64,000 nt of DNA from the NCBI GenBank assembly GCA_039105265.1, contig JAPFFF010000041.1, forward strand, positions 558,001-622,000, in the 5' to 3' direction. Positions 41,459 through 52,706 of this stretch are shown piece by piece; the first letter of the stretch is position 1, and each line of letters opens with the position of its first letter. Source of the DNA: Tritrichomonas musculus (Eukaryota; Parabasalia; Tritrichomonadida; Tritrichomonadidae). Below the pieces are notes generated by a model that had not been told where the DNA came from, did no database searches, and worked only from the letters and a program-made list of their open reading frames with translations. A program made the translations under genes and the position numbers.

Positions 41459-43398
41459 CATGTCGATCAGTATGGAAGATGAATTGTTGCAATCATGTCG
41501 ATCAGTATGGAAGATGAATTGTTGCAATCATGTCGATCAGTATGGAAGATGAATTGCTGCAATCATGTCGATCAGTATGGAAGATGAATTGTTGCAATCA
41601 TGTCGATCAGTATGGAAGATGCATTGCTGCAATCATGTCGATCAGTATGGAAGATGAATTGTTGCAATCATGTCGATCAGTATGGAAGATGAATTGTTGC
41701 AATCATGTCGATCAGTATGGAAGATGCATTGCTGCAATCATGTCGATCAGTATGGAAGATGAATTGTTGCAATCATGTCGTTCAGTATGGAAGATGCATT
41801 GTTGCAATCATGTCGATCAGTATGGAAGATGAATTGCTGCAATCATGTCGATCAGTATGGAAGATGAATTGTTGCAATCATGTCGATCAGTATGGAAGAT
41901 GCATTGCTGCAATCATGTCGATCAGTATGGAAGATGAATTGCTGCAATCATGTCGATCAGTATGGAAGATGCATTGCTGCAATCATGTCGATCAGTATGG
42001 AAGATGCATTGCTGCAATCATGTCGATCAGTATGGAAGATGCATTGTTGCAATCATGTCGATCAGTATGGAAGATGAATTGCTGCAATCATGTCGTTCAG
42101 TATGGAAGATGCATTGCTGCAATCATGTCGATCAGTATGGAAGATGCATTGCTGCAATCATGTCGATCAGTATGGAAGATGAATTGCTGCAATCATGTCG
42201 ATCAGTATGGAAGATGCATTGCTGCAATCATGTCGATCAGTATGGAAGATGCATTGCTGCAATCATGTCGATCAGTATGGAAGATGCATTGCTGCAATCA
42301 TGTCGATCAGTATGGAAGATGAATTGCTGCAATCATGTCGATCAGTATGGAAGATGCATTGCTGCAATCATGTCGATCAGTATGGAAGATGCATTGTTGC
42401 AATCATGTCGATCAGTATGGAAGATGCATTGCTGCAATCATGTCGATCAGTATGGAAGATGCATTGCTGCAATCATGTCGATCAGTATGGAAGATGCATT
42501 GCTGCAATCATGTCGATCAGTATGGAAGATGCATTGTTGCAATCATGTCGATCAGTATGGAAGATGCATTGTTGCAATCATGTCGATCAGTATGGAAGAT
42601 GCATTGCTGCAATCATGTCGATCAGTATGGAAGATGCATTGCTGCAATCATGTCGATCAGTATGGAAGATGCATTGTTGCAATCATGTCGATCAGTATGG
42701 AAGATGCATTGCTGCAATCATGTCGATCAGTATGGAAGATGCATTGCTGCAATCATGTCGATCAGTATGGAAGATGCATTGTTGCAATCATGTCGATCAG
42801 TATGGAAGATGCATTGCTGCAATCATGTCGATCAGTATGGAAGATGCATTGCTGCAATCATGTCGATCAGTATGGAAGATGCATTGCTGCAATCATGTCG
42901 ATCAGTATGGAAGATGCATTGCTGCAATCATGTCGATCAGTATGGAAGATGCATTGTTGCAATCATGTCGATCAGTATGGAAGATGCATTGCTGCAATCA
43001 TGTCGATCAGTATGGAAGATGCATTGCTGCAATCATGTCGATCAGTATGGAAGATGCATTGTTGCAATCATGTCGATCAGTATGGAAGATGCATTGCTGC
43101 AATCATGTCGATCAGTATGGAAGATGCATTGTTGCAATCATGTCGATCAGTATGGAAGATGCATTGTTGCAATCATGTCGATCAGTATGGAAGATGCATT
43201 GCTGCAATCATGTCGATCAGTATGGAAGATGAATTGCTGCAATCATGTCGATCAGTATGGAAGATGCATTGTTGCAATCATGTCGATCAGTATGGAAGAT
43301 GCATTGTTGCAATCATGTCGATCAGTATGGAAGATGCATTGCTGCAATCATGTCGATCAGTATGGAAGATGCATTGCTGCAATCATGTCGATCAGTAT
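41459..43398 (+). repeat. 35-bp satellite, 55 full units plus a partial
   Basis: Units begin CATGTCGATCAGTATGGAAG and repeat every 35 bp from 41459 to 43383. A partial unit ends at 43398. Variation is almost confined to three sites: A/C at unit position 24, C/T at position 29, and rare A/T at position 8 (41779 and 42094 regions). No spacers separate units. Because 35 is not a multiple of three and the plus strand has no stop in any phase, every forward frame is open through the array. Each reads the same 35-residue cycle. The minus strand has stops. Translation is possible but unsupported by a promoter. Confidence 0.97.
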
Positions 43399-43497
43399 AG
43401 ATATTAATAAATTGCTTTCAAAATATTATTGACATTATCAAATATTTTATTAAATTAAAATGTTAAATAATTTTAGTTTAAGACTGAAATTGCGTTA

Positions 43498-45282
43498 TTA
43501 ATAAAAGCATTGCGTTGCAATATCATAATTTCCAGCGATTATAACTAAATTGTGTAATGTTTCTGGCAATAAGCGAACCCGCTCAAAAGTTTGAATTCGT
43601 CTAGAGCGAGAAAATAGTCTTTCCGTTGAGGCTGATGTTGCCAATCGCGATAAATAATTAAGTGCAACATCTGCAAGAGAATATGTTTTTCCTTTCAATT
43701 TACTAATCCAATAATCGAATAAATTGACGGAACATTCCCAAACTCGTGTATACAACTGATCTAAAGGATCGGATAAATTTAATGCTTTGAATCCATCTCT
43801 AGTTAAAGGTTCATCTGTTTGATCATCTTCGTTTTCCTCTTTTTTTGGTACCATTTGCATTTCTTTTATTATTTTATTCAAAGCATTTCTTTTAGATTTT
43901 TCAGGAATACGCTTGAGACAAGTATTCGGATTAAGAATTGCACAGATTGTGAGATATTCAAATGTTTCTTTATGCCTTTTTTCTAATTCATTTTTTTTTT
44001 CTTTCATGCAATTCTTAGCATCATTCCATCGAGGATCTGTTAAATCCTGAAAAGATTTATTTATTGCGTACCAACCATTTAGAAAATCCGATTGGCTTCC
44101 AAAATCATCTGACTCGAAACCTTCCAGCCAGTTTTTAAATATCTTTAAAGGCTTTATCAAGTCAGTTACAACTGAATAATCAATTTGGAATTTTTCTTGT
44201 TCATCTTTTTTTTCTGATGCTGAGAATTCAATTATGTAAGGTTTTGCTGAATTGATAGCTTTAAATGTAGCATACATAGATGACCATCTTATCGCCGTAA
44301 ATGACGGTATTGAACAAATGTTTCGTTTTTTTGCAAAAGCGGTCCATTTTGTTGAATTGGCTAGATATGAAGCAAGATTGAAAATCGGAGTCAACAAAGG
44401 CTTTGCAGCATTAACAAAAGAACCTAATAAGGTATGGAGCATATGCAAAATGCATTCACATCCCCAAACATCTATATTAACGGCAGCGCATGTCATTACA
44501 GAATGCGAATCAGACACAACGCTTCGAACTCTGCCTATTATACCGAATTCTCTAAATGATTTAGTAAGTAAATATCCAATTTCGACCGAAGTTGCATGTA
44601 TTTCTTCGATATGAGAAAATCCAATTGTAAACCATTTTAAAGATTTATTAATTATACATCTAATTGTTACTCCCAGGTAATGTTGGGTGTCTATTCCAGT
44701 CCAGCCATCGAAACTTGCCGAAATATGGCTTGCATTTCTCAGATCTGAGAATATCTTTGCTTCAATTCTATTTGAAATTATCCCTGCATAATCTGATAAT
44801 TCTTTTCTATTCATTAAATCTGCAGTTAATGATTTCAATTCATCTGATTCTATTTTATTAAAAGCAATTCCGTTTAATAAAAAAAATTTATGAATATAAT
44901 TTGCAATTGTTTTCGATTCTTTGCTAGATATAAATTTTAATTCATCGTCTATTTTTTCTGTTCTTTTTCTATCTTTTTCTTTAATTAATTCTTTTTTCAG
45001 TTCATTATCATGCTTTGAGGCATGAATGATCACATTACTAATCGTTGAAGAAATTTTGTTACAGTGCTTACAAATATCACAAAAATAATATTCTGTATCA
45101 AGTTTATCTTCTTCTGGACATATGACATAGATCTTTGGGAACTTGTTAAATTGCTCATATCCAAAGATTGGTTTACGATAGACCTTTTTCAATTCTTCTT
45201 CATATATTGGAGTATCATTTGCTGGATGAAAATGTGAAGCTATGCCAGTTCTTGGTGAGTCAGTGCTTAATTCCACAATCAT
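43498..45282 (-). CDS. hAT-family transposase
   Basis: ATG at 45282 gives 594 residues (the frame extends seven codons upstream only from a TTG). A BED-type zinc finger lies near residues 67-92 (YYFCDICKHC then IIHASKH). The RNase H-like catalytic core shows hAT signatures: SFDGWTG (Asp192), VSDSHSVMTCAAVN (Asp258), and the C/H-rich GCECILHMLHTLL (about 274-286). The C-terminal hATC dimerisation motif is intact (ATSASTERLFSRSRRIQTF from 548). The frame has no interruptions, so the enzyme may be active. It lies between the satellite and the divergent promoter inside the transposon. It would bind the element's ends in the nucleus and catalyse excision and insertion. Confidence 0.95.
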   Translation of the reverse strand: MIVELSTDSPRTGIASHFHPANDTPIYEEELKKVYRKPIFGYEQFNKFPKIYVICPEEDKLDTEYYFCDICKHCNKISSTISNVIIHASKHDNELKKELIKEKDRKRTEKIDDELKFISSKESKTIANYIHKFFLLNGIAFNKIESDELKSLTADLMNRKELSDYAGIISNRIEAKIFSDLRNASHISASFDGWTGIDTQHYLGVTIRCIINKSLKWFTIGFSHIEEIHATSVEIGYLLTKSFREFGIIGRVRSVVSDSHSVMTCAAVNIDVWGCECILHMLHTLLGSFVNAAKPLLTPIFNLASYLANSTKWTAFAKKRNICSIPSFTAIRWSSMYATFKAINSAKPYIIEFSASEKKDEQEKFQIDYSVVTDLIKPLKIFKNWLEGFESDDFGSQSDFLNGWYAINKSFQDLTDPRWNDAKNCMKEKKNELEKRHKETFEYLTICAILNPNTCLKRIPEKSKRNALNKIIKEMQMVPKKEENEDDQTDEPLTRDGFKALNLSDPLDQLYTRVWECSVNLFDYWISKLKGKTYSLADVALNYLSRLATSASTERLFSRSRRIQTFERVRLLPETLHNLVIIAGNYDIATQCFY

Positions 45283-45704
45283 TAATAAAGTGAAGTCAAG
45301 CAAATTACATTAGAAATGCGATATCAATTTCAATTAACATTTTTACATAAACTTTTCAATATATTTCATAGAAAACTCAGTAAAGTTTTTGGAATATTTG
45401 AATAAAAAACCAAATAAAAAATTATTTTTTATTTAAATCATATGCTATAACTGGATTTTCTACAATATAAATCTTTGAACAAGTTCATTTTAAAATAATT
45501 ATTTTATATAAGAGTTTTTTAATTTTTTGTAAATATTTATATTAAAAAACAATATTTATTATATATTTATATATAATACCTTTTTTCGGTTTATTTTTAG
45601 ACCAAAAATTTTATAAAAATTTAAATATTATTCTTCTAACAAAGCAAATAAGAATTCAATTTTTGAATGTCTCAGAAAAATTCAATTAAATTTCGTTTTA
45701 AATG

Positions 45705-45848
45705 TATCTTTAGCACAGACTTTAATATATCTTTAGCACAGACTTTAATATATCTACAATACAGATTTTTATATTTATTTAAAATATATTTTCAAAATTA
45801 ATTAAATATTTTTTTTATCAAATTATATCTTTAGTACAAACTTTAATA
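45705..45848 (+). repeat. 23-bp repeats in the divergent promoter region
   Basis: Two exact adjacent units start TATCTTTAGCACAGACTTTA (45705-45727 and 45728-45750). A diverged third follows (45751-45773) and a fourth lies at 45826-45848. They fall between the transposase and the cargo gene, so they are candidate regulatory or transposase-binding sites. Confidence 0.7.
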
Positions 45849-45967
45849 TTCAATAATTGTTCAAGTTCAATAAAAAACTTAAGTTAATCTATCAACAGTA
45901 ATGAATTAATTATTCATTTTAATTATTTGAAATCGGGAAAATTTCACATCATTTTTATTTATAGTTC

Positions 45968-46696
45968 ATGAATTTCAAACTCATTGAGTCCAAAGAAAGG
46001 CAATCAAAATTAATTCTTGATAATGAGAATGATTTAACATCAGAAATAACACCAGATCAAGAAGTATATGAAGAAGAAATATTTTTTTTTGATGTTTTCA
46101 ATTCTCTTGAAAGCGTCAAAGAAAAGTTAGAGTATTTTGTCCTTTCACAGCATTATCCAGAAGAATTTGATAAAGAAATAAGAATGTTTATTATTCAATC
46201 AGCTTCGGATTATTTATTTTTACATCCACAAACTTGTAGTCTTGCCCTTGCATTAATAACAAATCTCAATTTTAATATAGACGATTTTGATGATACTATT
46301 ATTCAAAATTGTTTGGATTTATTAATGAAAAATGGATCAAAATACAAATCAATCATTGAATTTTTAATCAAATTTTCAAAAAAAATAAACAAAGCTTATG
46401 ATATAGATATATTTGAATACATTTTAAAATCTTTTTTAGAAGAAGATAATGATTTATTCAAATTTTGTATTTCTCAATTTGAATTAGGCAATATACCATG
46501 TTTATCCAAATTGGATAATTTATTAGTCCAATTTGATTATTTGGATAATGCTTCTTATATTTCAAAACTAAATGGTATAATATTAACTTGGGCAGTTTTA
46601 ACACAAACCAAAGAAAATAAAGATGAATGGATTTCCAACAATTTTGACTATATCATTGATACAATTTCTATAATTGATTTCTTAAATGATGAATAA
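45968..46696 (+). CDS. Unknown helical protein carried by the hAT transposon
   Basis: ATG at 45968 opens 242 residues, divergent from the transposase and within the transposon's ends. The protein is acidic. It appears to be all alpha-helical, with a possible HEAT/ARM-like pattern (EKLEYFVLSQHYPEEFDKEI, IIQNCLDLLMKNGSKYKSII, FEYILKSFLEEDNDLFKFCI). There are no catalytic motifs, no zinc finger and no membrane spans. It is not related to the transposase. It may be a captured host gene or a transposon accessory factor. Its balanced composition and intact frame argue that it is a real gene. Confidence 0.75.
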   Translation: MNFKLIESKERQSKLILDNENDLTSEITPDQEVYEEEIFFFDVFNSLESVKEKLEYFVLSQHYPEEFDKEIRMFIIQSASDYLFLHPQTCSLALALITNLNFNIDDFDDTIIQNCLDLLMKNGSKYKSIIEFLIKFSKKINKAYDIDIFEYILKSFLEEDNDLFKFCISQFELGNIPCLSKLDNLLVQFDYLDNASYISKLNGIILTWAVLTQTKENKDEWISNNFDYIIDTISIIDFLNDE

Positions 46697-47984
46697 ATTT
46701 TAATAATAAAAGATAATGATTATTTTTATATATATATATAAATTGAATATAAATGTTGAATTAATAATATGAAGTTAACGTTGAATCAATGACGATAAAA
46801 ATCAAAAAGTGACATTTTTTTGGACGATCAATTTCAACGAAGAATTTTTCGTTGATCGTTGACGTTGAAATAACGAAATCAACGTTGACAACGAGCCCCC
46901 AAAAAAGTGACGCCGTTGATCAATTTTTTCAACATTGACCAACCCTGTTGAGAAAATGAAAATGGGCCATATTTAATAAAAAAAAGAATTTTAAAATTAT
47001 ATTATTAATATATAATTGTTATATATTTTATTTATATCATATAATTATTATAATATATTAAAATAATAAATTACATATTAAGATATGAATTTAAATGCAA
47101 CGACTCTCAATTATTATTTACTATATTCTCAATTTTATTCTCGAAGATTTTTTTATTCAAAATTTATGAAAAAAAAAAAAAATTAATGAAAAAAACTTTC
47201 TACATTTGATTTAAAATTTAATTAAACTTCAAAATATATAAAGAAAATTTTTTATTTTATTTCTCTCAAATTAACATTTTATGAGAAACGCTTTGAAATT
47301 AAAATTGTTCAATATTTAGAATATACAGTTATATAAAGTTTATTAATTGTTTATATTTATTTTAAATATTATTATAGTATATATAATATTATTAAAAGTT
47401 ATATAATCTATGATATACATATAAATATAAAAAGATATTTGCTTAATATTTACATAAATATTTTTTATTGAAAAAAAATCGTTATTAATGTTTATGATTT
47501 TAAAATTGATATTTGCTGCTCAGCCCCCTGAATCAAATTAAACTAAATTTATCATATCTTTATTAAATTAAATGTACAATATTTAAATGTAATTATAATC
47601 TAAATAAATTCTTTATTTATTTAGATATTTCAAAAAAAATATATAAAAACTCATTAAAATGAACTTTTTAACAAAATAAGAAATATTTATAAAATAACAA
47701 AATGCATAATCAATCATTAATTTCCAATATATATAATAATTAATCATTATAAATTCAATCCATCCATCAGGTGGCTGGATTGGGTTATTTTCATAGGATA
47801 CTTGTTTGTGTTATTATAACTTATATAATTGATATTTTAAAACATTTAAATATTAAATATATATAATAAGTGCACTAGAATATAATATCAAAATGTTATT
47901 TAGTAATTATTAATACATAAAAAGATATACATATTTTTATAAACGTTAAAAATTTAAAGTAGGTGTCCGCACCTCTTGAAAAGT

Positions 47985-50900
47985 TTGAAATTACAATACA
48001 TTTTTGATCTTCACATGATATTTGGTAAAACAACAGTTATGTAATATTATTCTCATATATATTCCTGTTAAAATGATATTATTCAGATAATTGACTAAAA
48101 TATATAATCATCTCGATAATTTGGATAAATTGAAGATATATATTAAAAATATAACTATTGTTATTTATATATATGCCTAATATCAAATTAAAAAATAATA
48201 ATAATATAATTTTTAATGAGAAATTTATGTTTTCATTCAAAAAATAAATTGAGAGCTTTATACGATTGACCTAAAAATATAAATATATGAATATGTATAT
48301 TATTTTAGCATAATTTAAACATATAATTGATATGTATCCAATCACATATATATATATAATATATTTAAATTTTAAAATTTCAAAGGAAAAACTAATAGAA
48401 AATACTATTTTATTACTTTTTTAAAACATTACATAAAAAATATATAATAATATCATGAATCTCCATGTAAACAAAAAAAAAATAACTTAGTTTTGATTCA
48501 TGTATATTCGTTCTATTGTACTTTCTCTTTTATATTAGCATAAATGAATGATATTCATGTCATTCTGAATGTATATTACCTTAAATTTGAGATATGCAAA
48601 CACTTTTTTTGTATTGATTCTTTATATTTCAACATGAAGAAGAAAAAACTGATGGTGACCAAAATAGCGCAAGTATGTTCATTATATATAATATAGTTAT
48701 GAATGTTATAAAGACTACAATTTAATTTTTTCCCATCATACTAATGAGCGAATTAAAAACTCTTTATATATACTTAAGGCATGCAAAAGGAAGATATTAT
48801 TGGTATAATTGGAAGGGTAATTATTAGAAAGTACTTCTTGAGGGGTGAAATTATAAAAGATAAAAAATTAAGCTAAGGGCAATGGTTATGATGTTGGTAT
48901 TTGATTTTAAAGATATTGGGATTTTATGTATGAAATTGATAAGTATAGAAAAATACCGCTTAACAAGAATTAATGGCAATATGGGCTGAGGTTGCTATTT
49001 CCCCTAGCCTATACTTCTTCTCCACAAGTTCAGCTTCACGAATCTTATCTAAGAATACTCCAAAAGCTCACACTCCTAAAAAAAAAAAAAAAAAAAAAAA
49101 AATGTTTTATAAAAAGTAGGCGCACAATTGAAGGATCTTTAAAAGTCATGAATATACAATATAATAAAAAATAGAATAATTTCTCAAACTAAAGTGTCAA
49201 TTAGGACATTATTATCATGTATTTATCTAAAAGATTTTGTTGGAATATTAAGCATTAGTCTAGCGTTAGAAAAAAAAGAGTATCATTATGATGAATACCT
49301 TTGTTTATTTGATCTAAAAGCCAAGAAATGGAGAATATTGTAAGCTAGCAATACTAAATATATATCAAGAAGTCAGCAAAAGCATAAATATTTTATAAGT
49401 TTCATTGCTTTTCTTTTTGGAGGAAAAGAGATAATATGATTTTGAGATAGTAAGAGATTGCGCGCTTTGGACTTTTTTGCAGTTTGAACATTTTTAGAAG
49501 CTTATTTAACCGGATTTCTCAAAAAGTAAATTGAATACAACAATAGATAAACTTTTTCAATACAAATTGCACTATATAACAGCCTGTAAGCCCAAAATTC
49601 AAGCTTTAGTGAAATAATACATTATACATTTTATAAAAAGTATAATATATTCATTTATATATATATATATTATTTTGTTATTTTATTTTATCAGAAATTC
49701 GTTTAATTTTTCTCAAAATATCTAAGTTTTTTTTTTATTTTTTGGCTTTCACAAAAAATTGAGAATAATGTTTGAATATTTGTATACATATTGAAATTAT
49801 AAATCAGGATTATCCTTATTTATGCTTAAAAATATCAATTTAAAGTTAAATTATAATTTTAGTAAACATGTTCATATATGATTATATTATTGAACCGCGA
49901 GAACTCTTTTGACTTATTGATATAGCTGACTTTTTTTCAATAAGACACTCATTTTTTTAAGGAAATTTTTATGAATAATATATATATTCATTAAAATCAA
50001 AAATTTAACAAATAACTCGCTTTGCAGCAAAAAGATAGACATTTCAAAAAAACATTTGTTTTTCGAAAAAAGTAAAAAACAAATATATCTCAAAAAATAA
50101 AAGTATTTATGTTTTTATTTTTTTAATTTATCCTTATTATAATATTCATATTTTAAATTTATATTTTAATAATTTCTTACTTTTCAATAAAGAAGGATAA
50201 AATTATTTTTATATCAAATCAATCTTATACTACATTCAAAAAAATCAATGTGATTTCACAAAATTGTATTAAATTTGTTTATATTTTAACCTTTATTTAT
50301 GTTTTGATTTTTCTTCTAGTTTTACTTTGGAAAATAGGTTATTCTCATGAAAAATACCAAGATAATGCTTTTTTATTGGGTTCCGAATATAATTCTAAAC
50401 GTTTTTAAATGCGTTTAGGTTTTTTTTTTACAATTCTACGAAATAAACATGTTTATCTATTTGGTATTTTATTAATATGCGCATTTACTATCTATTTTGC
50501 ATTATAATACGTTTAGTTTTTTGATCCAAAAATTTAAATATCGATTAAAGTTATAAATTCTTAACAAATAATAAATCTTTATTTACCCCCTTCTTTAAAG
50601 GGTTTTACATTTCTAGTAATTTTTTATTGGTTTGGCTGAATAATTATCAAAAACTGAAAACACAAAATTTCATAAAGCAGTCATTATTTTTTTAATTTAT
50701 GAAAAGCATATATTTAGAAAACAAATAATTCCTCATGTTATTTTGTGAAAAAAAAAAGATAATTCATAAAAAAAATGATTTTATTTATTTCACAATTTTT
50801 CAATGCATTCAATTTTTTTTCTATGAAAATAAAAACATTTTTATATCTTTAATTTCTCCAAAAAAAGGCATAAGATATAAATAAATTACCAAAGTGCATC

Positions 50901-51354
50901 CATTTGTTTAATATGCTTCATTAAGATCATTTATTATTGAAAATTTTTTTTATGAATTAAAAGTACCTATTTGAACATTTTCTACAAAATTTAATTTGCA
51001 TATTGATACTTATTTGAAAATATAACACACATATACATTTAAAGAATAATTTAAATCTTCTTTTTCAAAAATTGATAATTATTTGATCCTTAATAATAAT
51101 ATATTTTATTTAAATTTTCGCTTTTATTGATTATATAAATAATATAAATGAAAAAATATATGTTAAAACATAAAAATAGAGTTTTTTTAAAAAGTCATAT
51201 ATTTACTGATTTTGAGTTTTTGTTGAAAATAAACTAAAAAACACATTCATTTAAAATATAATTTTTATATATTAATTTCATTTTTTAATAATAGATATTT
51301 ATTTTTTTTAAAGCAATATAAATGTTCTAATTTTTATTTTTTTGAATGAAAACA
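47985..51354. other. Gene-free AT-rich region
   Basis: No gene is supported in 3.4 kb. Around 48965-49075 a less AT-rich patch has a minus-strand open stretch (AFGVFLDKIREAELVEKKY and on to TSAHIAINSC) that may be a coding relic. It abuts an A25 tract (49078-49102). The rest is AT-rich with (TA)n tracts. Confidence 0.5.
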
Positions 51355-52389
51355 AAAACCTGGCGTTTTTGAAAAAACGAGTTTTTTAATTTTACCTGGC
51401 AGAAGGTCAAATGTGGCGTTTTTGATTTTTTTAAAAAATATTGTAAGCTTGTAAATTTGGTGAAATAAACGTTTTTTGGGTTTTAAAAATCACCAAATGT
51501 AACCATATTATTGTCAAATGAATTTTATTAATATTTATTATTGTCATAAACCATTGAATTATTTGAAAGAGGAATTAAATGAGTTTTATCAAAAGTCATA
51601 TTAATAATCGATAAGATTTTCTCAGTAAAAAAAAGTTATTTTTTGAATATTACAAAATAATTGTATGATTTGTATAATATATCATATAAAATAATAATAA
51701 AAAGCTCATTTATATTGACGATGAAAAGCCAAATAACCGATTTCACCAAAAGCCCAGGTCTTGGGCTTTTGGAGACAGCATTCAATTTTGAATAGTTTAC
51801 ATATATTTTGGAGATCACCAAAACGGTTTTTTTGGCGATGGTGATTTGTAAAGCTTTCAAAATATCATATATAAAATAAAAAAAAAAATAAGATATAAAT
51901 ATATAAAAAAATCAATAAAAGCATTTTTTCAATTGAAAATAAATTTTTTTCATTTTTATTTTCAATATATACCGATATATAATGTATTTAAAATATTAAT
52001 AGTATTTATATTTTTATGAATATATATAGCCGAATAATAAATAATGCATTGAAATAATGCATTGAAATATTAATAGTATTTATATTTTTATGAATATATA
52101 TAGCCGAGTAATTAAATAAATTCATTGAATTTATTGAATGTTGATTCGTAAATTGAATTATTATTTAATCAAATATCATTTAATCATTTTATTTAATAAT
52201 TCATAAGAAATAACTTTTTAAAAGATTTATTAAAATCGCCAAAAGACCAGAAAGAATCACCAAGACCAGGTCTTTTTTTTACATTTGGGTATATTTTACA
52301 AGCTTAAATATTGATCAAAAACGCCTTTAGAAAAAGTGAAAAATTGAGTAGTTGGAAAAAAATTGAATAGGCGTTTTTGATTTTTCCCC
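51355..52389 (-). repeat. GGCGTTTTTG repeat element, copy interrupted by an insertion
   Basis: The left half (51355-51443) and right half (about 52313-52389) together equal the reverse complement of 38036-38200. They are split after AAATATTG by the insertion at 51444-52306. At the join, the uninterrupted copy reads AAAAAATATTGATC, which gives the empty site. Confidence 0.85.
51444..52306. mobile_element. Non-autonomous TIR element inserted in a repeat (about 863 bp)
   Basis: The ends TAAGCTTGTAAA and TTTACAAGCTTA are 12-bp inverted repeats. The target AATATTG is duplicated on both sides (51437-51443 and 52307-52313). One base of ambiguity allows an 8-bp reading, AAATATTG, which would fit hAT. 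Inside are a perfect hairpin (CCAAAAGCCCA/TGGGCTTTTGG near 51752-51778), a second palindrome (ATCACCA/TGGTGAT near 51815-51846) and a 75-bp direct repeat near 51991-52108. No ORF is present. Confidence 0.85.
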
Positions 52390-52706
52390 AAACTTTTCCG
52401 TCAAGATGATAAAAAAGTAATTCAATTCTTTTCAAATCAAAAAAAATTGATGGGAATAATTTAAATGTGAGATGTAAAGAATAAAATTCAAAGAATGAAA
52501 AACTGATTTAAATAAAAAGTATTATGATAAAAAATGTAAATAAATTAATAATAATAAATTAAAACCAATTTTTTTTGAATATGATTAAAAAAAAATTCAA
52601 TCAGTTAGAGATTTTAAAGTATTGAAAAATTTTCAATAAATATAGAAAAAGTCATAGACATTAATATTCAAAAAAAAAAAAAAATTATTAAATAATAATA
52701 TCAGGA

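Larger units (their letters stand above)
41090..46947. mobile_element. Complete hAT transposon (5858 bp) with satellite and cargo gene
   Basis: Terminal inverted repeats start CAGGGTTGGCCAACGTTGA on the left and end TCAACATTGACCAACCCTG on the right. They are flanked by an exact 8-bp duplication TTGAGAAA (41082-41089 and 46948-46955). Many CGTTGA/TCAACG motifs cluster within about 180 bp of both ends, as expected for transposase-binding subterminal repeats. In order it holds the left end, a (AAT)n tract, a 55-copy 35-bp satellite, a minus-strand transposase, a divergent promoter region, a plus-strand gene of unknown function, and the right end. The intact TSD and open transposase suggest recent, possibly autonomous movement. 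Confidence 0.93.
40726..47976. mobile_element. Outer hAT-like non-autonomous element, host of the nested transposon
   Basis: The ends AGAGGTGCGGACA (40726-40738) and TGTCCGCACCTCT (47964-47976) are perfect 13-bp inverted repeats. They are flanked by an exact 8-bp duplication TGAAAAGT (40718-40725 and 47977-47984). Removing the nested 5.86-kb transposon and its duplicated target leaves about 1.4 kb of AT-rich sequence without an ORF. The 8-bp duplication suggests the hAT superfamily. Confidence 0.8.

Noticed and set aside
41459-43398. CRISPR-like appearance of a regular 35-bp repeat
   Set aside because: Units are directly adjacent with no spacers, and the gene context is eukaryotic.
41459-43432. 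Overlapping long plus-strand ORFs of 65-485 codons in the 35-bp array
   Set aside because: They are the same repeat read in rotating frames with no codon signature or promoter. Listed as a satellite rather than genes.
48992-49174. Plus-strand 60-codon frame
   Set aside because: Half of it is the A25 tract; no convincing start or family.
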